Shown: piece after piece, positions 19,528 through 29,158 of the stretch
How the letters are laid out: each line of letters starts with the position of its first letter
Numbering within the stretch: position 1 is the stretch's first letter
NCBI RefSeq assembly: GCF_003182595.1
Contig: NZ_PDNZ01000003.1
Coordinates: 248,001-312,000 of the forward strand
Source of the DNA: Prosthecochloris marina
Lineage (GTDB): Bacteria; Bacteroidota; Chlorobiia; Chlorobiales; Chlorobiaceae
Reading direction: 5' to 3'
DNA length: 64,000 nucleotides
The notes under the pieces: model-generated
Databases searched by the model: none
What the model was told of the DNA's origin: nothing
Seen by the model: only the letters and a program-made list of their open reading frames with translations
Position numbers and translations under genes: made by a program

Positions 19528-20550
19528 TTATTTTTTATGATCTTTCTGGTCCCGCTCGATATGATCCGACATTTCCTGGAACTCCTCACGGAATTTCTTG
19601 ATTCCTTTAGCTGGTTTGACAAGAGGTGGCGGCGGAGGGGTTCTGCGCTTCAAGATCATTTTAAAAGCCATCGGCAGCAGATTTTTCAATGTCCATCCCA
19701 TACCGTTGGTCCTGATCGGCAAGGTTGCCTCGACAAGCTTTCCTTTTTTCTGAATATCTTCCATAAAGGCCTCGGCATGCTTAGCTCCACTTGTATCCTT
19801 GACTCCGCGGGAAGCGAGTGCATCTTCACGCACACCGTGAATACCATCCATTATAGGAATGCTTTTCACACAGGTTTCCTGACATCGGTAGCAATGGGTA
19901 CAATCCCAGACACCATGATCCTTGACAAGCTCGGTAATCCGCAGATCATGCGCTCCATCCCGGCTGTCAACATTCATTCTGTGGGACTTCAACAACACGG
20001 CAGGTCCAACATACTCTTTATTTGCCCGTAAAATTGAGCACTCGGACATACACGACGCACAAAGAATACAGTCAGTAGCCTTATCATACTCCTGGAACTC
20101 CTCTTCGGCAATCAGAAACTCTTTTTCCCCCATCCGTTCTTCCGGCATGATCGAATCGACCCAGTTGGAGTACTTCTTCATTTTATCAACCAGCGGGTCC
20201 ATGTCGACAATGAGGTCTTTGATCAACGGCATGTTACGCAACGGCTCTACCTTGACAACATTGTCAACTTTGCACCTTGCAAGCTCATCCCACACCTGAG
20301 TGGTACAGGCGAGTTTCGAGATACCATTGATCCTCATGCCACAGGAACCGCAAATGCCAGCTTGGCAGAACGCCCGGAAACTCACGGTCGCATCAACATG
20401 TTCCTTGATATAATTCAAAGCCCTGAGAACGGTAATCCCTTTTTCAACCGGAATGGTATAATCATCAAAGTAGGGCTTGTTGTCCACGTGAGGGTTGAAC
20501 CTGTTGATCCTGAAGGTTATATCCCTCATTTCTTCTTTATGCTCTGCCAT
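19528..20550 (-). CDS. sdhB: Succinate dehydrogenase/fumarate reductase iron-sulfur subunit
   Basis: A 340-residue electron-transfer subunit. An N-terminal ferredoxin-like domain holds the 2Fe-2S cysteines (CQAGICGSCG plus a later Cys in SKLAC). Two further clusters are in CILCASCMSECSI near 162 and CTHCYRCQETCVKSIP near 220. The C-terminal tail (about 270-340) is longer than in canonical SdhB and contains a run of six prolines. It lies between the flavoprotein gene and the CCG subunit gene, giving the order sdhA-sdhB-CCG. Confidence 0.95.
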   Translation of the reverse strand: MAEHKEEMRDITFRINRFNPHVDNKPYFDDYTIPVEKGITVLRALNYIKEHVDATVSFRAFCQAGICGSCGMRINGISKLACTTQVWDELARCKVDNVVKVEPLRNMPLIKDLIVDMDPLVDKMKKYSNWVDSIMPEERMGEKEFLIAEEEFQEYDKATDCILCASCMSECSILRANKEYVGPAVLLKSHRMNVDSRDGAHDLRITELVKDHGVWDCTHCYRCQETCVKSIPIMDGIHGVREDALASRGVKDTSGAKHAEAFMEDIQKKGKLVEATLPIRTNGMGWTLKNLLPMAFKMILKRRTPPPPPLVKPAKGIKKFREEFQEMSDHIERDQKDHKK

Positions 20551-20624
20551 AACTTCCGTCCTGCTGAATGTTATCCAGGTTGAGCAGCCCTTCTTGCGAA
20601 GCCGTCGCCCATTCCTCGAAGATT

Positions 20625-22328
20625 TTAATAAGTTCTTTCCTGCAACTCATGCTTACCCATGGTTACCGGTTTTTCACCGATCTGCGGTTTACCGTTTACC
20701 CTTGTATACGTTGTATGCTTATGCCATATCTCATCATCGCGTTTCGGGAAATCGGTTCTGGTATGAGAACCACGGCTCTCTTCGCGAGCATAGGCTCCGG
20801 CCGCAACAGTTTCTGCAAGGTCAAGCATGTTTTTCAGCTCAAGCACCTGCAGCAGGTTTGTATTGAACACCTCGCTGGTATCAAAAACCCTCACATGCTT
20901 GAAGCGCTCTTTCAACTCTTCCACATCAGCGATACCTTTCTGTATTTTGGGTGCTTCACGGAAAATACCGACATTTTGTCCAAGCGTGTAACCGAGTTCT
21001 TCGCGAAGAGCCCCGTAACGTTCATAGTGACCTGACGGTTTCATATACTCCCTGAGCTCATCCTCTGTCGATTGCAGCTCTGACTGGGAAATCTCGGCCG
21101 GATCGAACTGTTTAGCTTCTTCGGCCACCGTACGACCGGTAATTCTTCCAAAAACAAGGATATCCAGCAAAGAGTTACCTCCAAGGCGATTTGCCCCATG
21201 TACCGACACACAGGCAGCCTCACCGGCTGCATAGACACCCTCCATCACTGTTCGTCCTGCAATATCGGTGTCGATCCCTCCCATGGAATAATGCGCAGTA
21301 GGTCTGATAGGAATCGGTTCATCGATCGGATCGACCCCTTCAAAATACATGGACATTTCCCGAATCTGGGGAAGCCTTGACTTGATAAGATCGGCACCGA
21401 GATGCCTCAGGTCAAGATGCATGTAGGGTCCTGCAGGACTGTCGAACCCTCTTCCTTCCAGGATTTCGGTTTCAATGGAACGTGAAACAAGGTCACGCGG
21501 ACCAAGCTCCATCTTCTCGGGAGCATAATTGCTCATGAAACGATCACCGTTGTTGTTGACCAGGTAACCGCCTTCACCTCGGGCCCCTTCCGTTACCAAC
21601 AAACCACTTTTTCTCAATCCTGTCGGATGAAACTGGACAAACTCCATATCCTTGAGAGGAATCCCAGCGCGATAGGCGATTGCCTGACCATCCCCGGTAT
21701 TGCCCGCTGCATTGCTGGAGCGGTTCCAGTACATTTTCGCATAACCACCGGTAGCGAGAATCACCGTCCTTGCCCGAAAAGCCTCGACCTTACCGGTACG
21801 CATGTTCATCGCAATCAATCCTTTCGATTTGCTACCGTTGGTCGCAATGCTCAAGACAAAGTATTCATTGAAAAAGAAAACCCCTTTTTTGAGGCACTGC
21901 TCATAGAGGCTTTGTAGAATAGTGTGCCCCGTTTTATCGGCACAGTAACAGCAACGAGGTCTGCCAGCACCGCCGAAAGGCCTCTGTGCAATGGTTTTAT
22001 CGTCCATTCTCGACCAGGGCGTGCCGATATTGTCAAGCTCCCTGATAATCTTTGGGGCTTCCGAACAAAGCACCTCGACGGCATCTTGGTCAGCAAGGTA
22101 GTCACTGCCTTTGATAGTATCGAAAATGTGCATGTCAACAGTGTCATCCTTTGCCTTGTTAGCCAGAGCCGCATTTGCGCCTCCTTGTGCAGCTGATGTA
22201 TGCGAACGGTTAGGATAGACTTTGGACAGCACGGCTATATTGAGCGAAGGGTTGACCTTCATGGCTTCCATGGCTGCATACAACCCGGCTCCACCGCCAC
22301 CCACCACAACTATATCGAATGGCTTCAT
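20625..22328 (-). CDS. sdhA: Succinate dehydrogenase/fumarate reductase flavoprotein subunit
   Basis: The catalytic FAD subunit, 567 residues from the ATG at 22328. That start is supported by a Shine-Dalgarno AAGGAGA at 22339-22345. The FAD-binding VVVGGGGAGLYAA opens the protein; SHTSAAQGG holds the His expected to bind FAD covalently; FVQFHPTGL and EGARGEGG carry catalytic His and Arg residues. The C-terminal helical domain is complete. It is the first gene of the three-gene reductase unit. Confidence 0.96.
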   Translation of the reverse strand: MKPFDIVVVGGGGAGLYAAMEAMKVNPSLNIAVLSKVYPNRSHTSAAQGGANAALANKAKDDTVDMHIFDTIKGSDYLADQDAVEVLCSEAPKIIRELDNIGTPWSRMDDKTIAQRPFGGAGRPRCCYCADKTGHTILQSLYEQCLKKGVFFFNEYFVLSIATNGSKSKGLIAMNMRTGKVEAFRARTVILATGGYAKMYWNRSSNAAGNTGDGQAIAYRAGIPLKDMEFVQFHPTGLRKSGLLVTEGARGEGGYLVNNNGDRFMSNYAPEKMELGPRDLVSRSIETEILEGRGFDSPAGPYMHLDLRHLGADLIKSRLPQIREMSMYFEGVDPIDEPIPIRPTAHYSMGGIDTDIAGRTVMEGVYAAGEAACVSVHGANRLGGNSLLDILVFGRITGRTVAEEAKQFDPAEISQSELQSTEDELREYMKPSGHYERYGALREELGYTLGQNVGIFREAPKIQKGIADVEELKERFKHVRVFDTSEVFNTNLLQVLELKNMLDLAETVAAGAYAREESRGSHTRTDFPKRDDEIWHKHTTYTRVNGKPQIGEKPVTMGKHELQERTY

Positions 22329-22457
22329 ACAGTTAAAATCTCCTTCTGTGAACTGCACCCGCAGCTTCAGTGGTTATGCGGGCCGGCATCGGCCAGGCCC
22401 GTTTTCTATGAATCACAAATACGTTAAAAAGAAGCGAAATCCAGTAACGACGGTAGG

Positions 22458-22904
22458 CTATAAAGCAACGTTGTTGTCATGGGCCGGCAACTCCTCTACA
22501 GCATGGAGGACATCACTCATGTTGAGTACACCAACCACTTTGTCATGATCCATGACAGTCAAACGGCGAACATTTGTCCGTTTCATAAGGCGCAGAGCAT
22601 ACTTGATCCTCAGACTGGGGTTGATGCTGATGACAGGTTTGCTCATAATCTGGAAAACAGGCGTGTTCCACGGATCACGATGAACATCTTCTCCCGGATC
22701 GATAACTTTCTCCAGAATGTCTTTCTCGGTCACGACACCGTAACAGTCATCTTCATTTCTGGGCTCGACAATAAGTCCGCTCTGGTTGTCCTTTTTCATT
22801 AACTGAATCGCTTCAGCAACAGTGCAACTGCCTTTAATAGTATGAAAGTCCTTCTGCATCAGTGCAGAAACAGGCTGTGTGCGTAATTTTACAAGCTGAT
22901 CCAT
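22458..22904 (-). CDS. Two-CBS-domain protein
   Basis: A stand-alone Bateman module of 148 residues. CBS 1 spans about 10-70 ([12 protein letters not shown], then [12 protein letters not shown]) and CBS 2 about 85-140 ([11 protein letters not shown], then [12 protein letters not shown]). Such proteins bind adenine nucleotides and tune partners, but nothing fused or adjacent shows the partner. It lies upstream of sdhA on the same strand, 129 bases away, so co-transcription is possible but not shown. Confidence 0.9.
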   Translation of the reverse strand: MDQLVKLRTQPVSALMQKDFHTIKGSCTVAEAIQLMKKDNQSGLIVEPRNEDDCYGVVTEKDILEKVIDPGEDVHRDPWNTPVFQIMSKPVISINPSLRIKYALRLMKRTNVRRLTVMDHDKVVGVLNMSDVLHAVEELPAHDNNVAL

Positions 22905-23139
22905 ATCGATAAGTCTCTGGTTAATAAGGATATATGACCCTCAAATTATCGGTCAGAATGTATAAGCATATACTTATACATGAATACTATAAAAAGACAG
23001 AAAATCCTCTTCCCGCTAACGGGCACGAGTTATTAAGTTACAAAAAAAATCTAACTCATCACAATCTGGTGAAAGAAAAGAGGCAAGATGATTTGTCGGC
23101 CTGATAGCCAGCAAACCAGTTATCGGGCTGATTTTCCCC

Positions 23140-23781
23140 TCATGCTATCCCATGCGCCTTCTTGTAGGCAGCCCAGTTCTTTTTCAAATCGATAAACGCA
23201 TCGATATCGGGCTGAATGAGAAACGGATTTGTCTTTTTTTCGTTGCCTATGGTCGAGTGTGGAGCGCTTCCGTAATCATGGCCTGGAAACACCCTTGTAT
23301 GATCGGGGAGAGCCATGAGTTTTTCATGGAGAGAGCGATACTCCTCTTCGGCATCCGCCCCGAAACCGGTACCACCCACTTTGCCGACAAACAAGGTATC
23401 ACCGGTAAACAGGGCGTCACCGGCACAGAGACACATGGAGTCCTCAGTGTGACCCGGAGTATGGATAACTCGAACCTTCAGATCCCCGAGAGGAAACAAA
23501 GCGCCATCTTCAACCTTCAGACCTGTTTTTGGACAAACCGAGCCATAGAGCAAAGGGGTAAGACCTGTCAGCCGGGAGATTTCCTCATTACCGTTGACAT
23601 GATCATAATGACCGTGCGTACAAAAGATATACAGGATAGTGAATCCCTGCTCGTGCGCATCATCGACAATCATCGCAGGATTGTTCGATGGATCGACAAC
23701 GAATGCCTGCATACACATTTCATCGGCGACCAGATACCCGAAATTCCGGTCTCCTCCTGTTCGGAACTGTTTGAGGTACAT
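23140..23781 (-). CDS. Metallo-beta-lactamase-fold hydrolase of the ETHE1/glyoxalase II group
   Basis: A 213-residue metal hydrolase. Metal ligands are visible in [25 protein letters not shown] and [14 protein letters not shown]; the last block resembles the persulfide dioxygenase/glyoxalase II branch. The frame is open to a TTG at 23787, but the ATG at 23781 comes two bases after the stop of the preceding gene and is preferred. It is the last gene of the run that starts with the CsoR-type repressor, so a sulfur-related substrate is a fair guess; an oxygen-dependent reaction would be odd in an anaerobe. Glutathione or lactate-type thioesters are alternatives. Confidence 0.88.
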   Translation of the reverse strand: MYLKQFRTGGDRNFGYLVADEMCMQAFVVDPSNNPAMIVDDAHEQGFTILYIFCTHGHYDHVNGNEEISRLTGLTPLLYGSVCPKTGLKVEDGALFPLGDLKVRVIHTPGHTEDSMCLCAGDALFTGDTLFVGKVGGTGFGADAEEEYRSLHEKLMALPDHTRVFPGHDYGSAPHSTIGNEKKTNPFLIQPDIDAFIDLKKNWAAYKKAHGIA

Positions 23782-23783
23782 GG

Positions 23784-24089
23784 TCAAACCATTTTTTCTA
23801 CATTCATTAAAAACGCTCTCGCCGGAAAGTCCGGTTCGATGGCTATGGGTTTGCTTTCAAGTTCCTCGATGATCTGCACAGCCTTTTCATCCTCGAGAAT
23901 AGCAAAACAAAGTGAGGAATAAGAACCAACCCCTTTATCGGCCGGCCACCATACCTGATCGGAGATGCCCTTGTCGCAATAGCAGCCTTTGATCGACATG
24001 TTGCTGAACATCAACACTTCAAACCTCTTGAAAAGATCACGTATCTGGGGACGGGTTTCCTCATGACCCATTATCGCAAGAAATTTCAT
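23784..24089 (-). CDS. Small PII-like protein downstream of an RND pump, unknown role
   Basis: A 101-residue soluble protein without clear family markers. It starts [11 protein letters not shown] and alternates short strands and helices in a way that recalls PII/CutA-like (DUF3240-type) proteins, which occur next to RND metal pumps. Two close cysteines (GCYCDKG) and two tryptophans (VWWP) lie mid-sequence. It sits 75 bases after the pump gene and two bases before the hydrolase gene, so it belongs to the same operon. The PII resemblance is a weak visual judgement. Confidence 0.7.
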   Translation of the reverse strand: MKFLAIMGHEETRPQIRDLFKRFEVLMFSNMSIKGCYCDKGISDQVWWPADKGVGSYSSLCFAILEDEKAVQIIEELESKPIAIEPDFPARAFLMNVEKMV

Positions 24090-24164
24090 TGTCTCTCAGA
24101 ATAGTTTTAGTGAATACATCTTTACTCACATTCAGCGTTCTTTTTGCAGTGTTCACCACCAGAG

Positions 24165-27100
24165 TCACTTTTTTTCGACGAGATAATACGTAAGCGGAAC
24201 CACGCCTAGCGTCAATATGGTCGAAAGCAGAGCACCCCACATCAACGATATTGCAAGACCCTGGAAAATCGGGTCGAACAGAATCACAATCGCACCGATA
24301 ACCACCGTACCCGCCGTCAGCAAAATCGGTCGTGTACGAACGGCTGCTGACTCTATAACGGCTTCTTTCAGCTCTATCCCCTCCTGAACGCGCAACTGGA
24401 TAAAATCGATAATCAGCACGGAATTTCTGACCATGATACCCGCCAGAGCGATCATGCCGATCATGCTTGTTGCCGTGAAGAATGCTCCATGAATGAAGTG
24501 ACCGGGTATGATCCCCACCAGGCTGAGCGGAATGGCAACCATCATCACCAAAGGGGTTCGAAACGACTGGAACCAGCCTACAATCAGAAGATAGATGATC
24601 ACAAGCACGACCGCAAACGCCGCCCCAAGATCTCTGAACACCTCGAAGGTGATCTGCCACTCACCGTCCCACTTCATCGCAAGTTTTTCTTCATTGAACG
24701 GAGGAGCTGTATAGAGAGGAGATATCGAGTATCCTCCCGGTGTCGAAAGCTGCTTTATCCGGTCATCCATCTCCAGCATGGCATAGACCGGACTTTCAGT
24801 GACTCCGGCAACATCGGCAGTCACATAAACCACATTTTTAAGGTCCTTGCGATGGATGCTTTTATCCTCTATGGCCTCTTCAATGGAAACAAGCTCTGCC
24901 AAAGAAATCATTTCACCAGCCGGCAGTCGTGTTGTCAACGAATTCATCCCTTGAGATTTCACGAAAATTCCGGACAGATCGAGTATCGATGCCCTTTCGG
25001 AAATCGGAAGACGCAGTTCGAGGCCTACAGGTTCAAGTTCGGTTTCGGTATGCAACAGTCCGACATCAACCCCATCGAGTGCCATACGAAGCGTATGGGT
25101 GATCTGTTCCGTGGTTATACCTCTGAATGCCGCTTTTTGCTTGTCGATCACCATCGTATAAACCTTCTCATCATCCTCGACCACCCAGTCAACATCCACA
25201 ACTCCTGGCGTATCTTCCATGACCGCTTTGATCTGGCGGGCAAGAGCAATCTGCTGTTGCATGTCCGGACCATAAATTTCGGCAACAATTGTCGAAAGCA
25301 CCGGAGGCCCTGGCGGCACTTCCACAACCTTTGCGTTTGCGCCGTATTTCGCGGCGATTTCCTGTACCTTCGGTCTCACCCGTTTCGCAATGGCATGACT
25401 CTGATCATTCCGTTCACCTTTGTGCACGAGGTTTACCTGTATGTCAGCCATATTGTGGCCCTGACGAAGATAGTAATGCCGCACAAGACCATTGAAATTG
25501 ATCGGCGCATGTGTACCGACATAATATTGGTAGTTTTCAACTTCCGGTACAGTCCTGAGATATGACACGATGTCTTTGCCAACCCTTGCTGTTTGCTCGA
25601 GGGTCGTGCCTTCCGGCATATCGATAATGACCTGAAACTCACTCTTGTTATCGAAAGGCAGCATTTTAAGCTGAACCATTTTCAGCGGAATCATGCTGAT
25701 TGAACCCAGCAGCAGTAATCCGACAAAGACAAAGGCGATGGTTGCCTTCCACCAACTGGTAAGCAGCGGGGCAAGAGTCTTGTCGTACACTTTGTAATAG
25801 ATCGATTTTCTGATATCATATTGCTCTGAATGCCCCTCCTCGGCCTTGAGCAGACGAAACGCAAGCCATGGGGTCCCGATAAGCGCCACGAAAAGAGAAA
25901 AAATCATCGCAAGAGACGCACCGATCGGCATAGGGCTCATATACGGGCCCATCAAACCTGAAACAAACACCATCGGCAACACTGATGCTATTACCGTAAA
26001 CGTGGCAAGAATAGTGGGGTTTCCTACCTCGTTTATCGCAGCGATAGCCGCCTGGAGCTTGGGCATTCTCCGCATTGAAAAATGCCGGTGAATGTTTTCC
26101 GCAATGATAATCGAGTCATCGACAACGATACCGGTCACAAAAATCAGGGCGAAAAGAGTCACCCTGTTCAGCGTATAATCAAAAAGGTAGTAGACAAGCA
26201 ATGTAAGCGCAAACGTTATAGGCACGGACGCAAACACCACCAAGCCACCCCGCCAGCCGAGGAAAAGCCCGACAACAATAGTAACCGCAACGACCGCACC
26301 AATAAGATGTTCGAGAAGAGTAAACACCTTTTCTGAAGCTGTTTCACCGTAATTCCTGGTTTCAGTCACATCGATCCCTGAAGTGATGATCGACCCTTTC
26401 AGTGATTCGACCTTTTCCAGAACCTTGCTTGCAAGAGCCGTTGCGTCAGTACCTTTCCGCTTTGCAACCGTGAGCGTTACAGCCGGATATTCACCCTGCA
26501 TAACAGTATCATGCGATGCAGCACCATAACCGAAAAACGAGTAATTCTCAACCTCTTCCGGCCCGTCGATAACCTCGGCTACATCCTTGAGATATACTGC
26601 TTCTGAATTGTATATGCCTACAACGACATTTCTTACATCCTCGGCCGTCTTGAGAAACTCACCGGTCTTAACCGTGAACTCCCTGTTCATCTGCTGGAAC
26701 GTTCCGGCAGTCACCTGACTGTTGGAAGCCTCGATCTGCCGGGCTATCTGCAGCGGGGTAATCCGATATCGGGCAAGTTTGTTCTTGTCGAGAAGGATTC
26801 TAAGCTGACGCTTCAAGCCCCCATTGAGGTTGACATCACCGATATTCTCGATTTTCTTGAGTTCATCGGCAACTTGACCGGCCACTTTTCTAAGCTGGTA
26901 GGGACCATAGCTGTCACTCCAGAAGGTCAGGGCCAAGACCGGCACATCATCGATCGTCACCTTCTTGACAAGAGGCATCTGCATGCCGGCGGGCATACTA
27001 TCCATATTTTTCATAATGGTTGCCCAGAGCTTCACCATGCTCTCTTCGGTATCATCCCCGACATTGTATCGAACGGTAACCAGAGCGAAATCTTTCCGCG

Positions 27101-27371
27101 AAGTCGAGTACACGTAGTCGACACCTTCGATTTCCGTCAGGTACTTTTCCACGGGTTTTGCAACCCGTTCCTCGACCTCCTTGGCGCTCCCTCCCGGATA
27201 ACTGAAATACAGATCCACCAGCGGTACGGAAATCTGGGGTTCCTCCTCACGGGGAGTCATAAATGTTGCCAGAATGCCCACAAGCAAAGCCGTGATCATC
27301 AGCAACGGTGTCAGCTTGGAGTTGATGAACAGCTTCGCAAGAACCCCAGCAATACCCTCTCTCATCGGCAC
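24165..27371 (-). CDS. RND-family efflux pump, inner-membrane transporter
   Basis: A 1068-residue AcrB/MexB-like resistance-nodulation-division pump, full length. An N-terminal transmembrane helix is followed by a large periplasmic loop, a six-helix block (about 340-530), a second loop and the last block. TM4 contains TGIVVDDSIIIAEN, the double-Asp proton relay of HAE-type pumps; the acidic pattern of heavy-metal (CusA) pumps is not obvious. It comes 12 bases after the short adaptor gene. The substrate is unknown; the operon context suggests sulfur or thiol compounds, but this is inference. Confidence 0.93.
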   Translation of the reverse strand: MPMREGIAGVLAKLFINSKLTPLLMITALLVGILATFMTPREEEPQISVPLVDLYFSYPGGSAKEVEERVAKPVEKYLTEIEGVDYVYSTSRKDFALVTVRYNVGDDTEESMVKLWATIMKNMDSMPAGMQMPLVKKVTIDDVPVLALTFWSDSYGPYQLRKVAGQVADELKKIENIGDVNLNGGLKRQLRILLDKNKLARYRITPLQIARQIEASNSQVTAGTFQQMNREFTVKTGEFLKTAEDVRNVVVGIYNSEAVYLKDVAEVIDGPEEVENYSFFGYGAASHDTVMQGEYPAVTLTVAKRKGTDATALASKVLEKVESLKGSIITSGIDVTETRNYGETASEKVFTLLEHLIGAVVAVTIVVGLFLGWRGGLVVFASVPITFALTLLVYYLFDYTLNRVTLFALIFVTGIVVDDSIIIAENIHRHFSMRRMPKLQAAIAAINEVGNPTILATFTVIASVLPMVFVSGLMGPYMSPMPIGASLAMIFSLFVALIGTPWLAFRLLKAEEGHSEQYDIRKSIYYKVYDKTLAPLLTSWWKATIAFVFVGLLLLGSISMIPLKMVQLKMLPFDNKSEFQVIIDMPEGTTLEQTARVGKDIVSYLRTVPEVENYQYYVGTHAPINFNGLVRHYYLRQGHNMADIQVNLVHKGERNDQSHAIAKRVRPKVQEIAAKYGANAKVVEVPPGPPVLSTIVAEIYGPDMQQQIALARQIKAVMEDTPGVVDVDWVVEDDEKVYTMVIDKQKAAFRGITTEQITHTLRMALDGVDVGLLHTETELEPVGLELRLPISERASILDLSGIFVKSQGMNSLTTRLPAGEMISLAELVSIEEAIEDKSIHRKDLKNVVYVTADVAGVTESPVYAMLEMDDRIKQLSTPGGYSISPLYTAPPFNEEKLAMKWDGEWQITFEVFRDLGAAFAVVLVIIYLLIVGWFQSFRTPLVMMVAIPLSLVGIIPGHFIHGAFFTATSMIGMIALAGIMVRNSVLIIDFIQLRVQEGIELKEAVIESAAVRTRPILLTAGTVVIGAIVILFDPIFQGLAISLMWGALLSTILTLGVVPLTYYLVEKK

Positions 27372-27383
27372 ATCCCTCCTTCG

Positions 27384-27764
27384 TTACGGCTTGACGGTTA
27401 CGTTATCCCCTTCCCGAACACCCTTGACATACGGCACAACCACGGCTTCACCCGTTCCAAGCCCGCTGAGCACCTCGGTATAATCACCAAAAGCCTTTCC
27501 GGCTCTTATCCATCTGATTGAAACGATATCATCATCACCAACAACCTGAACGCCCTCGAGCTGCCCCCGCATGAAGAGAGCGCCTGAAGGAACGAGAAGC
27601 ATCGGTCGCCCGTCGCCCGCCGTTCCCAATTGAACCGTTGCGATACTTTCCACCACTACTGTACGGCTCTCTCCGCCGACGTTCGATGACTCGGTCTTCT
27701 TACCTCCGCAACCGGTAAACAAGACAAAAAGTCCGATACATGCGAAAAATATTGTATGCTTCAT
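27384..27764 (-). CDS. Miniature periplasmic adaptor lipoprotein (truncated MFP)
   Basis: A 126-residue protein with a lipoprotein signal (VLFTGCGG, Cys at about 19) followed, after a short linker, by what corresponds to only the C-terminal part of a membrane-fusion protein: VPSGALFMRGQLEGVQVV, then EVLSGLGTGEAVVV and GVREGDNVTV. The lipoyl and helical-hairpin domains that normally contact TolC are missing, about 200 residues. The frame is clean, with a normal signal sequence and tight spacing to its neighbours. It is either an in-frame deletion that still expresses, or a real minimal adaptor. Confidence 0.85.
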   Translation of the reverse strand: MKHTIFFACIGLFVLFTGCGGKKTESSNVGGESRTVVVESIATVQLGTAGDGRPMLLVPSGALFMRGQLEGVQVVGDDDIVSIRWIRAGKAFGDYTEVLSGLGTGEAVVVPYVKGVREGDNVTVKP

Positions 27765-27791
27765 GATTCGATATGCTTTTTGGTCGTTCTG

Positions 27792-29117
27792 TTAACCACC
27801 GGTATAATAATCCAGCTCACTCTTCGCAATGATAAGATCGTATTTTGCCTGGTTCAGACGCATACGAGCATAGGTATATGCCTGTTCCCTACCCAACAGC
27901 TCAAAAGTCATAGCAAGCCCGGAACGATACCGCTTGCCGATAAAATCAAGACTGACTTTAGCCTCTTTCAGCGATTGCTCCGCAACCCGTATCCTTGATT
28001 TTGCCGTCCGCAACAGTCGATACGCCTTACGAATTTCATAGAGGCCCTTGTCTTTTGCTTCTTCATAACTATAACGAGCCTCCATTTCGCCAGCCCGAGC
28101 CTCCTTAGCCTTACCGATGTTGGAGTATCCGTCAAAAACAGTCCATTCCATGGCAACCCCCAGGGTCCAGCTGTTTTGCTCAAAACCCGGAAAATCATCG
28201 TCATTCCAGTTTTTCTGAAAAAAGGCGTTCAAACGTGGCAACCCCTTGGCTTTTGCCATATCGTACTGGTATCCTGCAGCATCAGCATAAGCTTCAAGAG
28301 CCTTGAGATCAGCCCTGCTCTCTGACATAAGAGGCTCATTTGCAGGAATAACGATATCATCGGTTTCAAGTCCGTTTACCGGCACTATATCCATATCGCT
28401 ATCGAGGCGAAGAAGAAACCGCAATCCATCCTTTGCCGACCGGATCTCATCCTCGATCATCATCTTTTGCTCCGCCAGTTCCGCAAGGCGTACTGCGGTC
28501 GACAACTTGTCGGATTTCGTAATCAGTCCTTCACTGTAAGCTTTGGCAGCTTCACGGTCATGAAGCTGCATTGCCCGGATGGAACTCTTGACCGCATCGA
28601 GGTTTTTCCTTGCAAGCACAAGCCCGTAATAGGCCTTTTTCACTTCCAGGACTATAGTCTCCTCCGCTCTCCTGAGCATGTGTTCCTGCGACTTTTTCGA
28701 CATTGAAGCTGCCGACCTTCCGATAGTGGCATCGCGGTTGAAAAGAGGCTGTCTGACTTCGACCCCTAGATGAAAATTCGAGATATCGTCGGGGTCGTTC
28801 AGTGCACCTGCACTGAAATCCGTTTCAGGGTTGATGATTCCCTGCCGAAGTTTGTAGGTAAAGACCGATGCAGGATCATCCGTTGCGATAAACGTTTCGG
28901 ACAGCGTAACTTTCGGCAGAAAGGCTTTCCTGCTCTGCACATATCTCGCCTCAGCCTGGTCAACCCTTGCTTTCGCCGCTTTTAATGCATAGTTGCTCTC
29001 TCTGGCAAGCTTCAGAGATTGATCAAGCGACAACTTCACGGTTTCAGCCGCAATAGCAGCTCCCGGCAGCGCAAGAAGAACCACCGCAATGTACCCCACA
29101 ACTTTCAAGCCTTTCAT
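27792..29117 (-). CDS. TolC-family outer-membrane efflux protein
   Basis: A 441-residue outer-membrane channel component. A signal peptide (about 1-24, ending AAIAAE) precedes two repeats of long helices and strands typical of TolC; NYALKAAKARVDQAEARYVQ and the later MRLNQAKYDLIIAKSELDYYTG are family-like. Length is normal. It precedes the adaptor gene by 27 bases and follows the polytopic membrane protein gene by 41, so it is part of the same operon and supplies the outer-membrane duct for the RND pump. Confidence 0.92.
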   Translation of the reverse strand: MKGLKVVGYIAVVLLALPGAAIAAETVKLSLDQSLKLARESNYALKAAKARVDQAEARYVQSRKAFLPKVTLSETFIATDDPASVFTYKLRQGIINPETDFSAGALNDPDDISNFHLGVEVRQPLFNRDATIGRSAASMSKKSQEHMLRRAEETIVLEVKKAYYGLVLARKNLDAVKSSIRAMQLHDREAAKAYSEGLITKSDKLSTAVRLAELAEQKMMIEDEIRSAKDGLRFLLRLDSDMDIVPVNGLETDDIVIPANEPLMSESRADLKALEAYADAAGYQYDMAKAKGLPRLNAFFQKNWNDDDFPGFEQNSWTLGVAMEWTVFDGYSNIGKAKEARAGEMEARYSYEEAKDKGLYEIRKAYRLLRTAKSRIRVAEQSLKEAKVSLDFIGKRYRSGLAMTFELLGREQAYTYARMRLNQAKYDLIIAKSELDYYTGG

Positions 29118-29158
29118 GATCGTTGATTTAAAATCTTCTTACAGTTACCATGCAGGTT

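Noticed and set aside
22379..22403. GC-rich hairpin followed by TTTT downstream of sdhA start
   Set aside because: It points in the plus direction, where no gene ends; it is probably incidental in the spacer between the CBS gene and sdhA.
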